Assembly (NCBI RefSeq): GCF_900114165.1
Contig: NZ_FOSB01000001.1
Location: 548,783 to 612,782, forward strand
From: Halobacillus dabanensis
GTDB taxonomy: Bacteria > Bacillota > Bacilli > Bacillales > Halobacillaceae
Reading direction: 5' to 3'
DNA length: 64,000 bases
Positions 43,964 through 53,122 of the stretch are shown here, piece by piece. The notes under the pieces were generated by a model. That model worked only from the letters and a program-made list of their open reading frames with translations, had not been told where the DNA came from and ran no database searches. The position numbers and the translations under genes were made by a program. Positions within the stretch are counted from its first letter, which is position 1. Every line of letters starts with the position of its first letter.

Positions 43964-46900
43964 TTGAGAAATGTGATCCGTCGGTGCCCCACCGTTTTGA
44001 CGATTGTCCTATTAATAATAGCTTTGTTTCCGACCTATACGATGGCTGAGGAAGGGGGGCAGGAGAGTCAAGGAGCTTCGCTTGATCCATACCGGTCCCA
44101 ATTTCATTATTCACCAGCTGAAAATTGGATGAATGACCCAAATGGAATGGTCTATTATGATGGGGAATATCATTTATTCTATCAGCATAATCCCACGGGT
44201 AATCAATGGGGACCGATGTATTGGGGACATGCGGTCAGCAAAGACTTGATCAACTGGGAGGAGCTCCCTATAGCGTTGTATCCCGATGAAAAAGGGTTCA
44301 TCTGGTCAGGGAGTGTAGTCGTAGATAAACAGAACACAGCAGGGTTCCAAACGGGTGATCAAGCGCCTATGGTCGCTGTCTTCACTCATGAAAAAGCAGG
44401 ACACCAAACCCAAAGCCTTGCTTACAGCAATGATAAAGGACGAACCTGGACGAAGTATGAAGGAAATCCGGTCATGGAAATGCCCGAAGATACGGACGTT
44501 TTCAGAGATCCAAAAGTATTCTGGCATGAAGGGACAGGTCAATGGAACATGGTTGTGTCCGCGGGGCAGCGTATCGAATTTTACCAATCTGATAATCTAA
44601 AAGATTGGCAGCATACCGACACCTTCGAACGTCCGGCAGATGCTACAGGGGTTTGGGAGTGCCCGGATCTTGTAGAACTGCCGGTAGACGGAGGTGGAAA
44701 CGGAAAGAAATGGGTGCTGATGATGAGTGTGAGTGAAGGTTCTTCTGCCGGCGGCTCTGGTATGGAGTATGTCGTAGGCGATTTTAATGGAGAATCTTTT
44801 TCCGCAGAAATGAAACCGCTTCCTTTGGATTATGGGGCTGACATGTATGCCGGAGTAACGTGGAACAACCTGCCGACAGAAGATGAACGTACGATTTTGC
44901 TTGGCTGGATGAATAATTGGCAGTATGGGCAGGACATACCGACAGAAAACTTCCGTGGAGCTATGTCTATTCCGCGCGAATTGAATCTTCGTACAGCAGA
45001 AGATGGCACATACCAACTGCAACAGCAGCCTGTCGCTGAATTCGAACAGCTGAGAGGAGAAACCGTAGAGCGAAAAGATGAAATAGTGAAAGAAGGAAGT
45101 CAGAAGCTTGGCGATCCTGTCAATGACTTGCTTGAAATAAACGCTACTTTTGATATCGATCAGTCGTCTGCAGATTCCTTCGGGTTTACGTTGAGAAACG
45201 AAAACGATCAATCGACGACGATTGTTTATCACACAAAAGAGGAGAAGATCGCTGTTGACCGTACTTCATCAGGGGAGGATGACTTCTCAGAAGATTTTGC
45301 AGCCGTCCATGAAGCTCCGCTAAAAGGGCAGGACGGGAAAGTCCATATGAGAATCCTTTTGGACCGGTCTTCTGTGGAAGTGTTCGGGAATGGAGGGACC
45401 ACCGTACTGACCGATCAGATATTCAGAGATGCGTCCTCTTCCACACTGGAAATGTTCAGTACTGGAGGAGAGGCGTACCTTAGTCAATTGAATGTGACAG
45501 ATTTGGATAAGGCGACCGTGGAACCTGTGAAAATGACTATTCCTGAAGATGTTCCGAACACCTTGGAGAACGGGGACTTCGAAACTGGCGATTTAACAGG
45601 ATGGACAGCGAGCGGAAGTGCCTTTACCCACGGAGTTTCTCAAACAGAAACGTACTGGGACGGCATACCTTTTGAACAGGAAGGAAAATCCCACCTCTGG
45701 GGTTTTTCGGAAAACGTCAGTGATTCCGATTTCCGGACAGGAACGCTTCAATCTGAACTTTTTCAATTAAGCGGAAAAGGACAGGTGGAATTTCTTATCG
45801 GCGGTGGGCAGGATAAGGAACGCTTATATGCAGCCCTTGTCCGGGCGTCAGACGGGAAAGAACTCTTCAAAGCTACAGGAGCCAATGACGAGAAATACCG
45901 CCGTGTCTCCTGGGATGCCAGTGCCTACCTTGGTGAAACGCTATACTTGAAAGTAGTGGATTACCATAATGATGGATTTGGCCATATTAATGTCGATGAT
46001 TTTCAAGTGTATACAGAAGGAGAGCCGGTGGGAGATGAGCTTGAGAACGGTGATTTTGAAACGGGTGATTTAACAGGATGGACCGTCGTTGAGGGAAATG
46101 CTTTCAGCCCTGCTGATGTAACCAATGATACGGATTGGGGCTGGGGTGGGCCGTTCAATCACCAGGGAGACTACCATCTGTGGGGCGCCAAAGACGGTGG
46201 GGACGGGCAAACCGGCGTCCTGCGTTCCTCTTCCTTCATCCTATCTGGAACAGGGACGATTTCTTATTTGATTGGTGGAGGAAATGATCCTGACCACTTG
46301 TATGTAGCCCTGGTACGGGCGTCCGATGATCAAGAATTGATGAAGGCAACCAATACCGAATGGAACGACTCTGAGGAATATTCGAAAGTCGTTTGGGATG
46401 CTTCCGAGTATTTAGGGGAAGAAGTTTATCTGAAAGTCGTTGACAGCTCTACAGAAGGGTGGGGGCATATCAATGTGGATGACTTCCAGGTGAAGCAGAC
46501 CGGCCCGCTTGCTCATTGGCCGTTTGATGAACAAGGAGGAATGACTACGAAAGAAGAAGTCAGTGGACAATCCGACCCTGTGCACTACGTGTTTAATGAC
46601 GCGGTGTATAAACCATCCACGGATCCGTTATGGCGGCCAGGATTGGTAGGAAACGCCTTATTATTTGATGGCTATTCCACGTGGGTCACTAAAAAGGAAG
46701 ACCAATTTGTCCAGCCCAAAGATGCCCTTACCATAGAAGGATGGGTAGCTCCCCGAGCGTATGAGTGGGGGGACCTCAATCAAATATCAGCGATCGTCAA
46801 CCAGCATGATAAGTCAAAAGGCGAAGGATTTATTTTAGGGATGGGCCGGCACGGGAAACTTTTCTTCCAGGCAGGTATTAATGGCGATTGGCAAGAGGTT

Positions 46901-49636
46901 TCCACAACGGCTGATCAAGGGTTGGAAAAAGATCAGTGGTCCCATGTGGGGGCTACTTTTGATCGCAGCGACCAATCAATGAAACTTTACTTGAATGGAA
47001 AACTGGTCGGAGAGACAAAAACAAGCAATGGAAGGATCACACCGTCCAGCGAAGATCTATTAATTGGTAAACACAACCAGGCTGCACTTATTAATGGGGT
47101 GTTTGATGCCAATATGTTCAATGGTTTGATGGATGAAGTGAAAATAGCAAATGAGGCGAAGTCACAAGAAGAGATTAAAGAAGCGTATCAGTCTATGGTA
47201 GATAGCTTTGACGATAACGCCCTCCCTGAACCATCCCTGGACTGGGACCGCACGCGTTACGATGGCGATCAGCATCGACCACAATATCATTTCATGCCTC
47301 CGGAACATTGGATGAACGAACCACACGCACCGATTTTTTATAATGGAAAATATCACATCTTCTATCAAAAGAATCCACAGGGACCGTATTGGCACCATAT
47401 CCATTGGGGACATGCGGTGAGTGAGGATCTTGTGCATTGGGAAGAGCTTCCTACCGCTCTGGCACCGGAAGCGGGCTCCGTAGCTCCAGACGGGGTATGG
47501 TCCGGCAGTGCCACCCTCGATGAAAGTGGGGAACCGGTCCTATTCTTCACGGCAGGGGATGATAGTAAATTCCCGAATCAAATGACAGGGCTTGCTGTTA
47601 GTGAGGATCCAAGTGACCCGGAATTGAAGGAATGGCGCATGCTTGATGAGCCAGTAACGGTACAGGAAGAAAACCTTCCGGCAGAAGTGGGCGAAGTGAT
47701 GTACGGACAGTTCCGCGACCCATTTGTCTGGAAAGATGGAGACACCTGGTATCAGCTTATGGGGTCAGGAATCGATCAAGTTGGTGGAACAGCACTGTTA
47801 TATTCCTCGAAGGATTTGGAAAACTGGACCTACGAGAAGCCTTTCTTTACCGGAGATTCAGAAGCCTATCCGAAAACGGGCGATGTATGGGAACTCCCTG
47901 TATTTCTGCCGCTCGGAAAAGATGACTCCGGAACGGAAAAATATGCGTTCTTTATTAATCCATGGTTCGATGGATATAGTCCGCATAATGTCAAATACAC
48001 CTTCTACTGGGTAGGCACGTGGGATAAGGAAAACCTGGAGTTTGTACCTGATCATGAAGAACCGAAAATGTTTGATTATGGTGAGCATTTCACAGGTCCA
48101 AGCGGCATGGTGGATGAAGACGGCACGCCGATTTTATTCAGCATTGCTCAAGACAAACGAAGTGAGCAGGAACATTATGACGCAGGCTGGGCGCACAATG
48201 CTGGACTGCCTGTGGAACTTTCCTTGAGAAACAATCATGATCTCGGAGTGCAGCCGATCCAGGAACTGGAATCTTTAAGAGGCGATTCATTGGTATCCTT
48301 TGAAAATAAAGGAATCAAAGAAGCGAATGAGATGCTACAGGGTGTGGAAGGCGACATGCTTGAAATCATCCTGGACATTGATCCGAAACAAGCAGATAAA
48401 GTGGGCATTAAAGTACGTCAGAGTGAAAATGGCGAAGAAGAAACACTGGTGTATTACGATACAACGAAAGAAACGTTTGCGATCGATCGAAATCAATCCA
48501 GCCTGGACCCGGATGTGAGTAAAGGGGTCCAAGGTGGAGAATTGAAATTGAACGGCAACCGTTGGCAACTTCACCTTTATTTGGATCGTTCGATGGTGGA
48601 AGCGTATGCAAATGGACAGAAGAGCATCACTTCCCGCGTCTATCCTACAAGTTATCAAGCTCTTGGCATAGAGCTTTGGAGTGAGGGAGGCGATCCAGAG
48701 GTTGTTTCCATGGATGTCTGGAAAATGAACGGTGCCTTCGGTGATACCGTCCCTGTTTATGAAAAAGAAACAGAAAAGGTCCCGCCTCATGGGGAGCTTG
48801 AAAATCATGACTTTCAAACCGGTGACTTAACGGGCTGGAACATCGTAGAAGGGGAAGCCTTCTCTGATGCACATGTGACAGCGAAAGACGATTGGGGCTG
48901 GGGTGGCCCGTTCGACCAGGCCGAAGACCAGATAGACCCTGAGCGATATCACCTCTGGGGATTCCTTGATGCAAGCGGTGGCGATGCAGCCACAGGTATT
49001 TTAGAATCACAAGTCTTTGAGCTTGGCGGCAATGGAAAGATTGACTTTCTGATTGGCGGTGGCAACAACATCGACCAACTATCTGTCTCCCTTATTCGGA
49101 CCTCGGATGGGAAAGTACTGAAGCAAGCGACAGGAAGAAATCAGGAAACGTACCGTCGAGTCGAATGGGATGCTTCTGAGTTTGTGGGAGAAAACCTCTT
49201 GATTCGCATTACAGACAAGGCAGAAGGAGGCTGGGGGCATATAAATGTGGATGATGTCAACGTCCCTGTGGCCTTGAGTGAAGAAGAGAAACTTCTCGGT
49301 CAGCTGAAGGCGATGGATCTGCAAACAGGAAAAGATCTTGATGAGAAACTGGAACTTTATCAGGATGCAGAAGAGAAAATAGTGGAGAAAAAAGAGACTT
49401 TAATTTCGATCAAGAACGAAATGATCGACTTTCTGGAGAAGAAATTAGATTTGAAGAAAAAAGATTATTCGCTCAGTTCGATCCAGCTACATTTTCTTGT
49501 AAAGCATGCGATGGAAGAAACCGGAGCCCATCAACCTTCCGATGCAGGAAAAGTCCAGGGGTATGTGATGGAGAGAGTGAACAAACATGCGACAGGAAAA
49601 GAAGTTCGCGGTGTCATCGAGAAGTACTTGAATTAA
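43964..49636 (+). CDS. Giant secreted double-GH32 levanase/fructanase with four accessory modules
   Basis: 1,890 residues, TTG start behind AAAGGAGG at eight bases, Sec signal (VLTIVLLIIALFPTYTMAEE). Order: GH32-1 (about 42-525; D58 in WMNDPNG, D182 in RDP, E232 in WECP); two CBM-like beta modules with ENGDFETGDLTGW (about 533-688 and 692-845); a LamG-like domain (848-1078); GH32-2 (about 1100-1595) with WMNEPHAP, so E1119 replaces the nucleophile Asp, D1252 (RDP) and E1310 (WELP) kept; a third CBM-like module (1611-1768); a helical C-terminus. No LPxTG anchor. Probably degrades extracellular levan or inulin; GH32-2 may have another specificity. Confidence 0.92.
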   Translation: MRNVIRRCPTVLTIVLLIIALFPTYTMAEEGGQESQGASLDPYRSQFHYSPAENWMNDPNGMVYYDGEYHLFYQHNPTGNQWGPMYWGHAVSKDLINWEELPIALYPDEKGFIWSGSVVVDKQNTAGFQTGDQAPMVAVFTHEKAGHQTQSLAYSNDKGRTWTKYEGNPVMEMPEDTDVFRDPKVFWHEGTGQWNMVVSAGQRIEFYQSDNLKDWQHTDTFERPADATGVWECPDLVELPVDGGGNGKKWVLMMSVSEGSSAGGSGMEYVVGDFNGESFSAEMKPLPLDYGADMYAGVTWNNLPTEDERTILLGWMNNWQYGQDIPTENFRGAMSIPRELNLRTAEDGTYQLQQQPVAEFEQLRGETVERKDEIVKEGSQKLGDPVNDLLEINATFDIDQSSADSFGFTLRNENDQSTTIVYHTKEEKIAVDRTSSGEDDFSEDFAAVHEAPLKGQDGKVHMRILLDRSSVEVFGNGGTTVLTDQIFRDASSSTLEMFSTGGEAYLSQLNVTDLDKATVEPVKMTIPEDVPNTLENGDFETGDLTGWTASGSAFTHGVSQTETYWDGIPFEQEGKSHLWGFSENVSDSDFRTGTLQSELFQLSGKGQVEFLIGGGQDKERLYAALVRASDGKELFKATGANDEKYRRVSWDASAYLGETLYLKVVDYHNDGFGHINVDDFQVYTEGEPVGDELENGDFETGDLTGWTVVEGNAFSPADVTNDTDWGWGGPFNHQGDYHLWGAKDGGDGQTGVLRSSSFILSGTGTISYLIGGGNDPDHLYVALVRASDDQELMKATNTEWNDSEEYSKVVWDASEYLGEEVYLKVVDSSTEGWGHINVDDFQVKQTGPLAHWPFDEQGGMTTKEEVSGQSDPVHYVFNDAVYKPSTDPLWRPGLVGNALLFDGYSTWVTKKEDQFVQPKDALTIEGWVAPRAYEWGDLNQISAIVNQHDKSKGEGFILGMGRHGKLFFQAGINGDWQEVSTTADQGLEKDQWSHVGATFDRSDQSMKLYLNGKLVGETKTSNGRITPSSEDLLIGKHNQAALINGVFDANMFNGLMDEVKIANEAKSQEEIKEAYQSMVDSFDDNALPEPSLDWDRTRYDGDQHRPQYHFMPPEHWMNEPHAPIFYNGKYHIFYQKNPQGPYWHHIHWGHAVSEDLVHWEELPTALAPEAGSVAPDGVWSGSATLDESGEPVLFFTAGDDSKFPNQMTGLAVSEDPSDPELKEWRMLDEPVTVQEENLPAEVGEVMYGQFRDPFVWKDGDTWYQLMGSGIDQVGGTALLYSSKDLENWTYEKPFFTGDSEAYPKTGDVWELPVFLPLGKDDSGTEKYAFFINPWFDGYSPHNVKYTFYWVGTWDKENLEFVPDHEEPKMFDYGEHFTGPSGMVDEDGTPILFSIAQDKRSEQEHYDAGWAHNAGLPVELSLRNNHDLGVQPIQELESLRGDSLVSFENKGIKEANEMLQGVEGDMLEIILDIDPKQADKVGIKVRQSENGEEETLVYYDTTKETFAIDRNQSSLDPDVSKGVQGGELKLNGNRWQLHLYLDRSMVEAYANGQKSITSRVYPTSYQALGIELWSEGGDPEVVSMDVWKMNGAFGDTVPVYEKETEKVPPHGELENHDFQTGDLTGWNIVEGEAFSDAHVTAKDDWGWGGPFDQAEDQIDPERYHLWGFLDASGGDAATGILESQVFELGGNGKIDFLIGGGNNIDQLSVSLIRTSDGKVLKQATGRNQETYRRVEWDASEFVGENLLIRITDKAEGGWGHINVDDVNVPVALSEEEKLLGQLKAMDLQTGKDLDEKLELYQDAEEKIVEKKETLISIKNEMIDFLEKKLDLKKKDYSLSSIQLHFLVKHAMEETGAHQPSDAGKVQGYVMERVNKHATGKEVRGVIEKYLN

Positions 49637-49639
49637 ACG

Positions 49640-49678
49640 AAAAGGTTCTGTTCCCAATCGGGACAGAACCTTTTTTTG
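49640..49678 (+). terminator. Terminator of the levanase gene
   Basis: AAAGGTTCTGT pairs with ACAGAACCTTT, T-run follows. Confidence 0.9.
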
Positions 49679-50091
49679 AGCAAACCGTCATGTCTTTTTC
49701 AAACGCGTTTTCATCATAGAACCGCTGTGCATACAAAGGTTTTTATAAATCAAATAGATGGCAAATGGCGGTTTGTACCTTTACACCCTACAGGGGACTT
49801 TTTTGTTTTCAACCTCGTTCCAATGGCCAGTTTTACACAAATCCGACGCTTCATTTTTATGGATTATTTTTCCATAACATCTATGAATTTTCTCTCATTT
49901 TAGAAAATTCTGTAACCCTTTCCAACAGTAAAGTAAAACGTTACCAATGTATCATTCATAAGCTCTTTGTGACTTTTTACTCCTTCGAGACAAGGGGCAA
50001 ATCCACCGTTGACCATGACTTTCCGCTTCCTTAGAGTTAAGGTGTGTTCCGGAGCACACCCCCAACTACAACTATCAGGAGGTTAAGTAAA
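49679..50091. other. Upstream region of the levansucrase genes
   Basis: A possible promoter TTGACC (50009-50014), 17 bases, TAGAGT (50032-50037), and a loop-less 20-bp palindrome GGTGTGTTCCGGAGCACACC (50041-50060, one G-U) right after it, before the CAGGAGGT ribosome binding site. No SacY-type antiterminator target was recognised. A palindromic AAACGCGTTT lies at 49701-49710. Confidence 0.45.
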
Positions 50092-51372
50092 ATGAAGACG
50101 AAGCAATCATCTATTTTATCCAAACTAGCCCTTACAGCCCTTGTAGTGTCTAGTGCTATCACAACATTTCCTGCAGCTTCTTCCGCACAAGCAGCTGAGG
50201 ATACTCCAACATGGTCCCGGGAGGATGCATCAAACTTTACGTTGACAGACGAAAACACCGTACCGAACATCGATTCTTTTACAGATGTGGCCCCGGATTA
50301 CTGGGTATGGGACACATGGCCGCTGCGTGAGCGCGACGGTTCTCTTGCTAAGATCAATGGTCATTATGTCCAGTTCGCTCTTACCGCAAGCAAAGAGTAT
50401 ACATGGGGAGGCCGTCACGATCATGCGGTTATCCGTTACTTCTATTCTAAGAACGGTAAAGATTGGGAAATGGGTACCGTACCTTATGACGAAGATAAAG
50501 CGCTTGGTTTCCGCCAATGGGCTGGATCTGCGATGATCGACGAAGACGATAAGATCCACTTGTTCTATACAGCGGCCGGTCGTAAAGAGGAAGGTCCTAC
50601 ATTCGAACAGCGACTGGCGAAAACGACATTCGAAATGGATTATGACAACAAAGAAGGTTTCCAAGTAACCAATAATGGGGAGCACCAAATCCTTGCAGAA
50701 GCTGACGGCGTTCATTATGAAACACAAGCACAGAAAACGGGAGATATCATTTATTCCTTCCGTGATCCTTGGTTCTTCCAGCACCCGGAAACAGGAGAAG
50801 AATACTTAATTTTTGAAGGGAACACAGGTGGTACAGATAAGTCACTAAATGCAGACAACATAGGAAACGTGGATGGTCCTATTCCTGATGGTGCAGAAGA
50901 TTACAATGGAAACGTCGGAATCGCGAAAGCAGAAAACGAGGACCTGACAGAATTTGAATTGATGCCACCGCTTCTTGAAGCAAATGGGGTGAACCAGCAG
51001 CTTGAGCGTCCGCACGTAGTACAGAAAGGGGACGATTTTTACTTGTTCACCATTTCCCACCAGTTCACGTTCGCGCCCGGCCTTGAAGGTCCAGACGGGC
51101 TGTATGGTTTCCATGCTAACTCTCTATTCGGAGATTATCAGCCGATGAACGGTACAGGTCTTGTAGTTGCCAACCCTGAAGAAGATCCATTCCAGGCATA
51201 CTCCTGGGCGGTTCTTCCACACGGACAAGTCATCAGTTTTGTCAACGAATTCCATGACGAAAATGGCGACTTCCAGGTTGGCGGATCTTTTGCGCCGACA
51301 TTGAAGCTGAAGCTTAAAGACGACACTTCGGAGATCAAAGGTGTTATGGGGGAAGGCGAAATCCACGGATAA
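50092..51372 (+). CDS. Levansucrase (GH68), first copy
   Basis: Secreted fructosyltransferase of 426 residues that splits sucrose and builds levan. Signal peptide with AQA cut near residue 36 (KLALTALVVSSAITTFPAAS). GH68 triad: nucleophile D74 (VWDTWPL), D225 (FRDPWFF), acid/base E305 (LERPHV). ATG 50092 behind CAGGAGG; the frame is open to 50044 without a signal. Followed 90 bases on by a second GH68 gene. Confidence 0.93.
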   Translation: MKTKQSSILSKLALTALVVSSAITTFPAASSAQAAEDTPTWSREDASNFTLTDENTVPNIDSFTDVAPDYWVWDTWPLRERDGSLAKINGHYVQFALTASKEYTWGGRHDHAVIRYFYSKNGKDWEMGTVPYDEDKALGFRQWAGSAMIDEDDKIHLFYTAAGRKEEGPTFEQRLAKTTFEMDYDNKEGFQVTNNGEHQILAEADGVHYETQAQKTGDIIYSFRDPWFFQHPETGEEYLIFEGNTGGTDKSLNADNIGNVDGPIPDGAEDYNGNVGIAKAENEDLTEFELMPPLLEANGVNQQLERPHVVQKGDDFYLFTISHQFTFAPGLEGPDGLYGFHANSLFGDYQPMNGTGLVVANPEEDPFQAYSWAVLPHGQVISFVNEFHDENGDFQVGGSFAPTLKLKLKDDTSEIKGVMGEGEIHG

Positions 51373-51462
51373 CGATGGAAAAAGAAGCTGGCTGTGATTG
51401 GCTGGCTTCTCTTTCCCACTAACCATTACTGTAACTTTATTGTGATAAAAGGAGGAAGAACA

Positions 51463-52797
51463 ATGAACGGAAAGAAATTTACACCAAGAAAAGTGTTGCT
51501 GACAACGGCTATCGTATCGACGTTATCCTTCGTGTTTGCTCCAGCTGCTTCTGCTGAAACAGCCGGTACATCCAACTGGACGATAGAGGATGCATCCAAG
51601 ATCGAGCGTACCGATGATACAACAGCCCCTTATATTGAACCGGATTTTGAAAAAATGGCTCCTGAACTGCACGTATGGGACACATGGCCACTTCGCGAAA
51701 AAGACGGCTCTATCGCGAAGGTGAACGGCTACTACGTGATTTTCTCATTGACGGCCGATTCTGACTTGCTTCCTGGTAAACGTCACGACGTAGCCACCAT
51801 TCGCTACTTCTACTCGAAAGACGGCAAGAACTGGGAGCTTGGCGGTAAGGCTTTTGATACAGAGCAGGCTTATGGTTCCAGACAGTGGGCCGGTTCTGCG
51901 ATGATAGAAGACGGGAAGCTGAACCTTTTCTATACAGCAACGGGACGTAAAGGCGAGGAAAACGTCACCTATGAACAACGCTTAGCGCTTGCTACAGGCG
52001 ACGTGGAAGCGAACGGAAAAGGAATCTCTTTTGCTAACTTTGATCATTCGATCATCCTTGAACCAGAAGGCAAGTACTATCAGACTGAAGAGCAGGCGGA
52101 AGCTGGAGACATCGGCTATACGTTCCGTGATCCCTGGTTCTTTGAAGATCCGAAAACAGGCAAAGAGTATATCCTCTTCGAAGGAAACTCTGCAGGTACA
52201 CCCGCAGAAAGAACACTGGATCCTGCCTACATCGGCAGCGAAGATTTCCAAAGTTCCTTTGATTTTGTAAACCAAGACTTTGCCAAACGGTTCAACGGGG
52301 CGATTGGAATCGCAGAAGCGACCAATGACAGCTACACAGAATTCGAAGCAATGCCGCCGATTCTTGAAGCGAACTACGTGAACCAGGAGCTTGAGCGTCC
52401 CCATATCGTGACCAAAGGCAACCAGTACTACTTGTTCACCAACACGCACGAGCACAAATTCGGTCCTGACTTGACTGCTCCAGACGGATTGTACGGCTTT
52501 TCTTCTGATCAGCTTACATCTGGCTATGAGCCCCTGAATGAAAGCGGCCTTGTTTTAGCGAACCCGGAAGATCACGCGTATCAGGCCTATTCCTGGATGG
52601 TCCTTCCAAATGGAAAAGTCATCAGCTTTTATAACTTCCATGATTTAGATGGTAAAAATATTGCTGATCTTGGAGGCACATCTCCGGAGTATCAAATGGC
52701 TCATTTTGGCGGTACGTTAGCGCCGACATTGAAGCTTGCTATTCAAAATGACCGGACGAAAATTGTGAACGAACAAGCTCCCGGCAAGATTAAATAA
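51463..52797 (+). CDS. Levansucrase (GH68), second copy
   Basis: 444 residues, signal peptide MNGKKFTPRKVLLTTAIVST then AxA near residue 31. Triad D73 (VWDTWPL), D223 (FRDPWFF), E311 (LERPHI). Clearly homologous to the upstream copy but well diverged, with an extra loop SAGTPAERTLDPAYIGSEDF absent there, so it may make a different polymer length or linkage. Ribosome binding site AAAGGAGG. Followed by a terminator. Confidence 0.93.
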   Translation: MNGKKFTPRKVLLTTAIVSTLSFVFAPAASAETAGTSNWTIEDASKIERTDDTTAPYIEPDFEKMAPELHVWDTWPLREKDGSIAKVNGYYVIFSLTADSDLLPGKRHDVATIRYFYSKDGKNWELGGKAFDTEQAYGSRQWAGSAMIEDGKLNLFYTATGRKGEENVTYEQRLALATGDVEANGKGISFANFDHSIILEPEGKYYQTEEQAEAGDIGYTFRDPWFFEDPKTGKEYILFEGNSAGTPAERTLDPAYIGSEDFQSSFDFVNQDFAKRFNGAIGIAEATNDSYTEFEAMPPILEANYVNQELERPHIVTKGNQYYLFTNTHEHKFGPDLTAPDGLYGFSSDQLTSGYEPLNESGLVLANPEDHAYQAYSWMVLPNGKVISFYNFHDLDGKNIADLGGTSPEYQMAHFGGTLAPTLKLAIQNDRTKIVNEQAPGKIK

Positions 52798-52802
52798 ACG
52801 AT

Positions 52803-52840
52803 GAAAGCCTTGATCCAGCATTGGATTAAGGCTTTTTCTT
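52803..52840 (+). terminator. Terminator of the second levansucrase gene
   Basis: AAAGCCTTGATCC pairs with GGATTAAGGCTTT (one G-U), T-run follows. Confidence 0.88.
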
Positions 52841-53122
52841 TTTTAATTGGGAGAAAGGATGATAAGCCTCCAATTGGAGATGCCCTAAAATTCGGGAAGA
52901 ATATCGATGATGACGAAAAAATCGTTACAAGAGGGGCAAGTGCTTCTTACGGATGTATCAGCAAATTGAAGAGGCACCAGTTTTTGATCTTTTTTCTAAA
53001 AATAATAAAAAAACTTTTCTTTTCATAGACACCTAAACCCACACTTCCTTCGATTATAGTCATGAGGAAGTGTTTTTTTATGCACAAATCCTCCATCTTC
53101 CCAAAAGAATAGGAGAATATAA
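52841..53122. other. Gene-free stretch before the replication module
   Basis: An open frame through the terminator to 53028 is not credible. A hairpin ACACTTCCT/AGGAAGTGT with seven T (53041-53080) lies 45 bases before the DnaD-like gene, so that gene has no visible long leader; its promoter would have to lie within or after this hairpin, or read-through is used. Confidence 0.4.
53041..53080 (+). terminator. Terminator/attenuator before the replication genes
   Basis: ACACTTCCT pairs with AGGAAGTGT, 15-base loop, seven T. Confidence 0.85.

Noticed and set aside
44597..45232. Long minus-strand open frame inside the levanase gene (211 codons)
   Set aside because: Shadow of the GH32 frame; no ribosome binding site or recognisable domain. 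The same holds for other minus-strand frames within 43964-52797.
49926..49945. LacI- or cre-type operator around GTAAAACGTTACC before the levansucrase genes
   Set aside because: Partly symmetric, but three mismatches to cre and no match to the O1/O2 operator core.
52801..53028. Open frame of 75 codons after the second levansucrase
   Set aside because: Its first codons form the terminator hairpin of the preceding gene.
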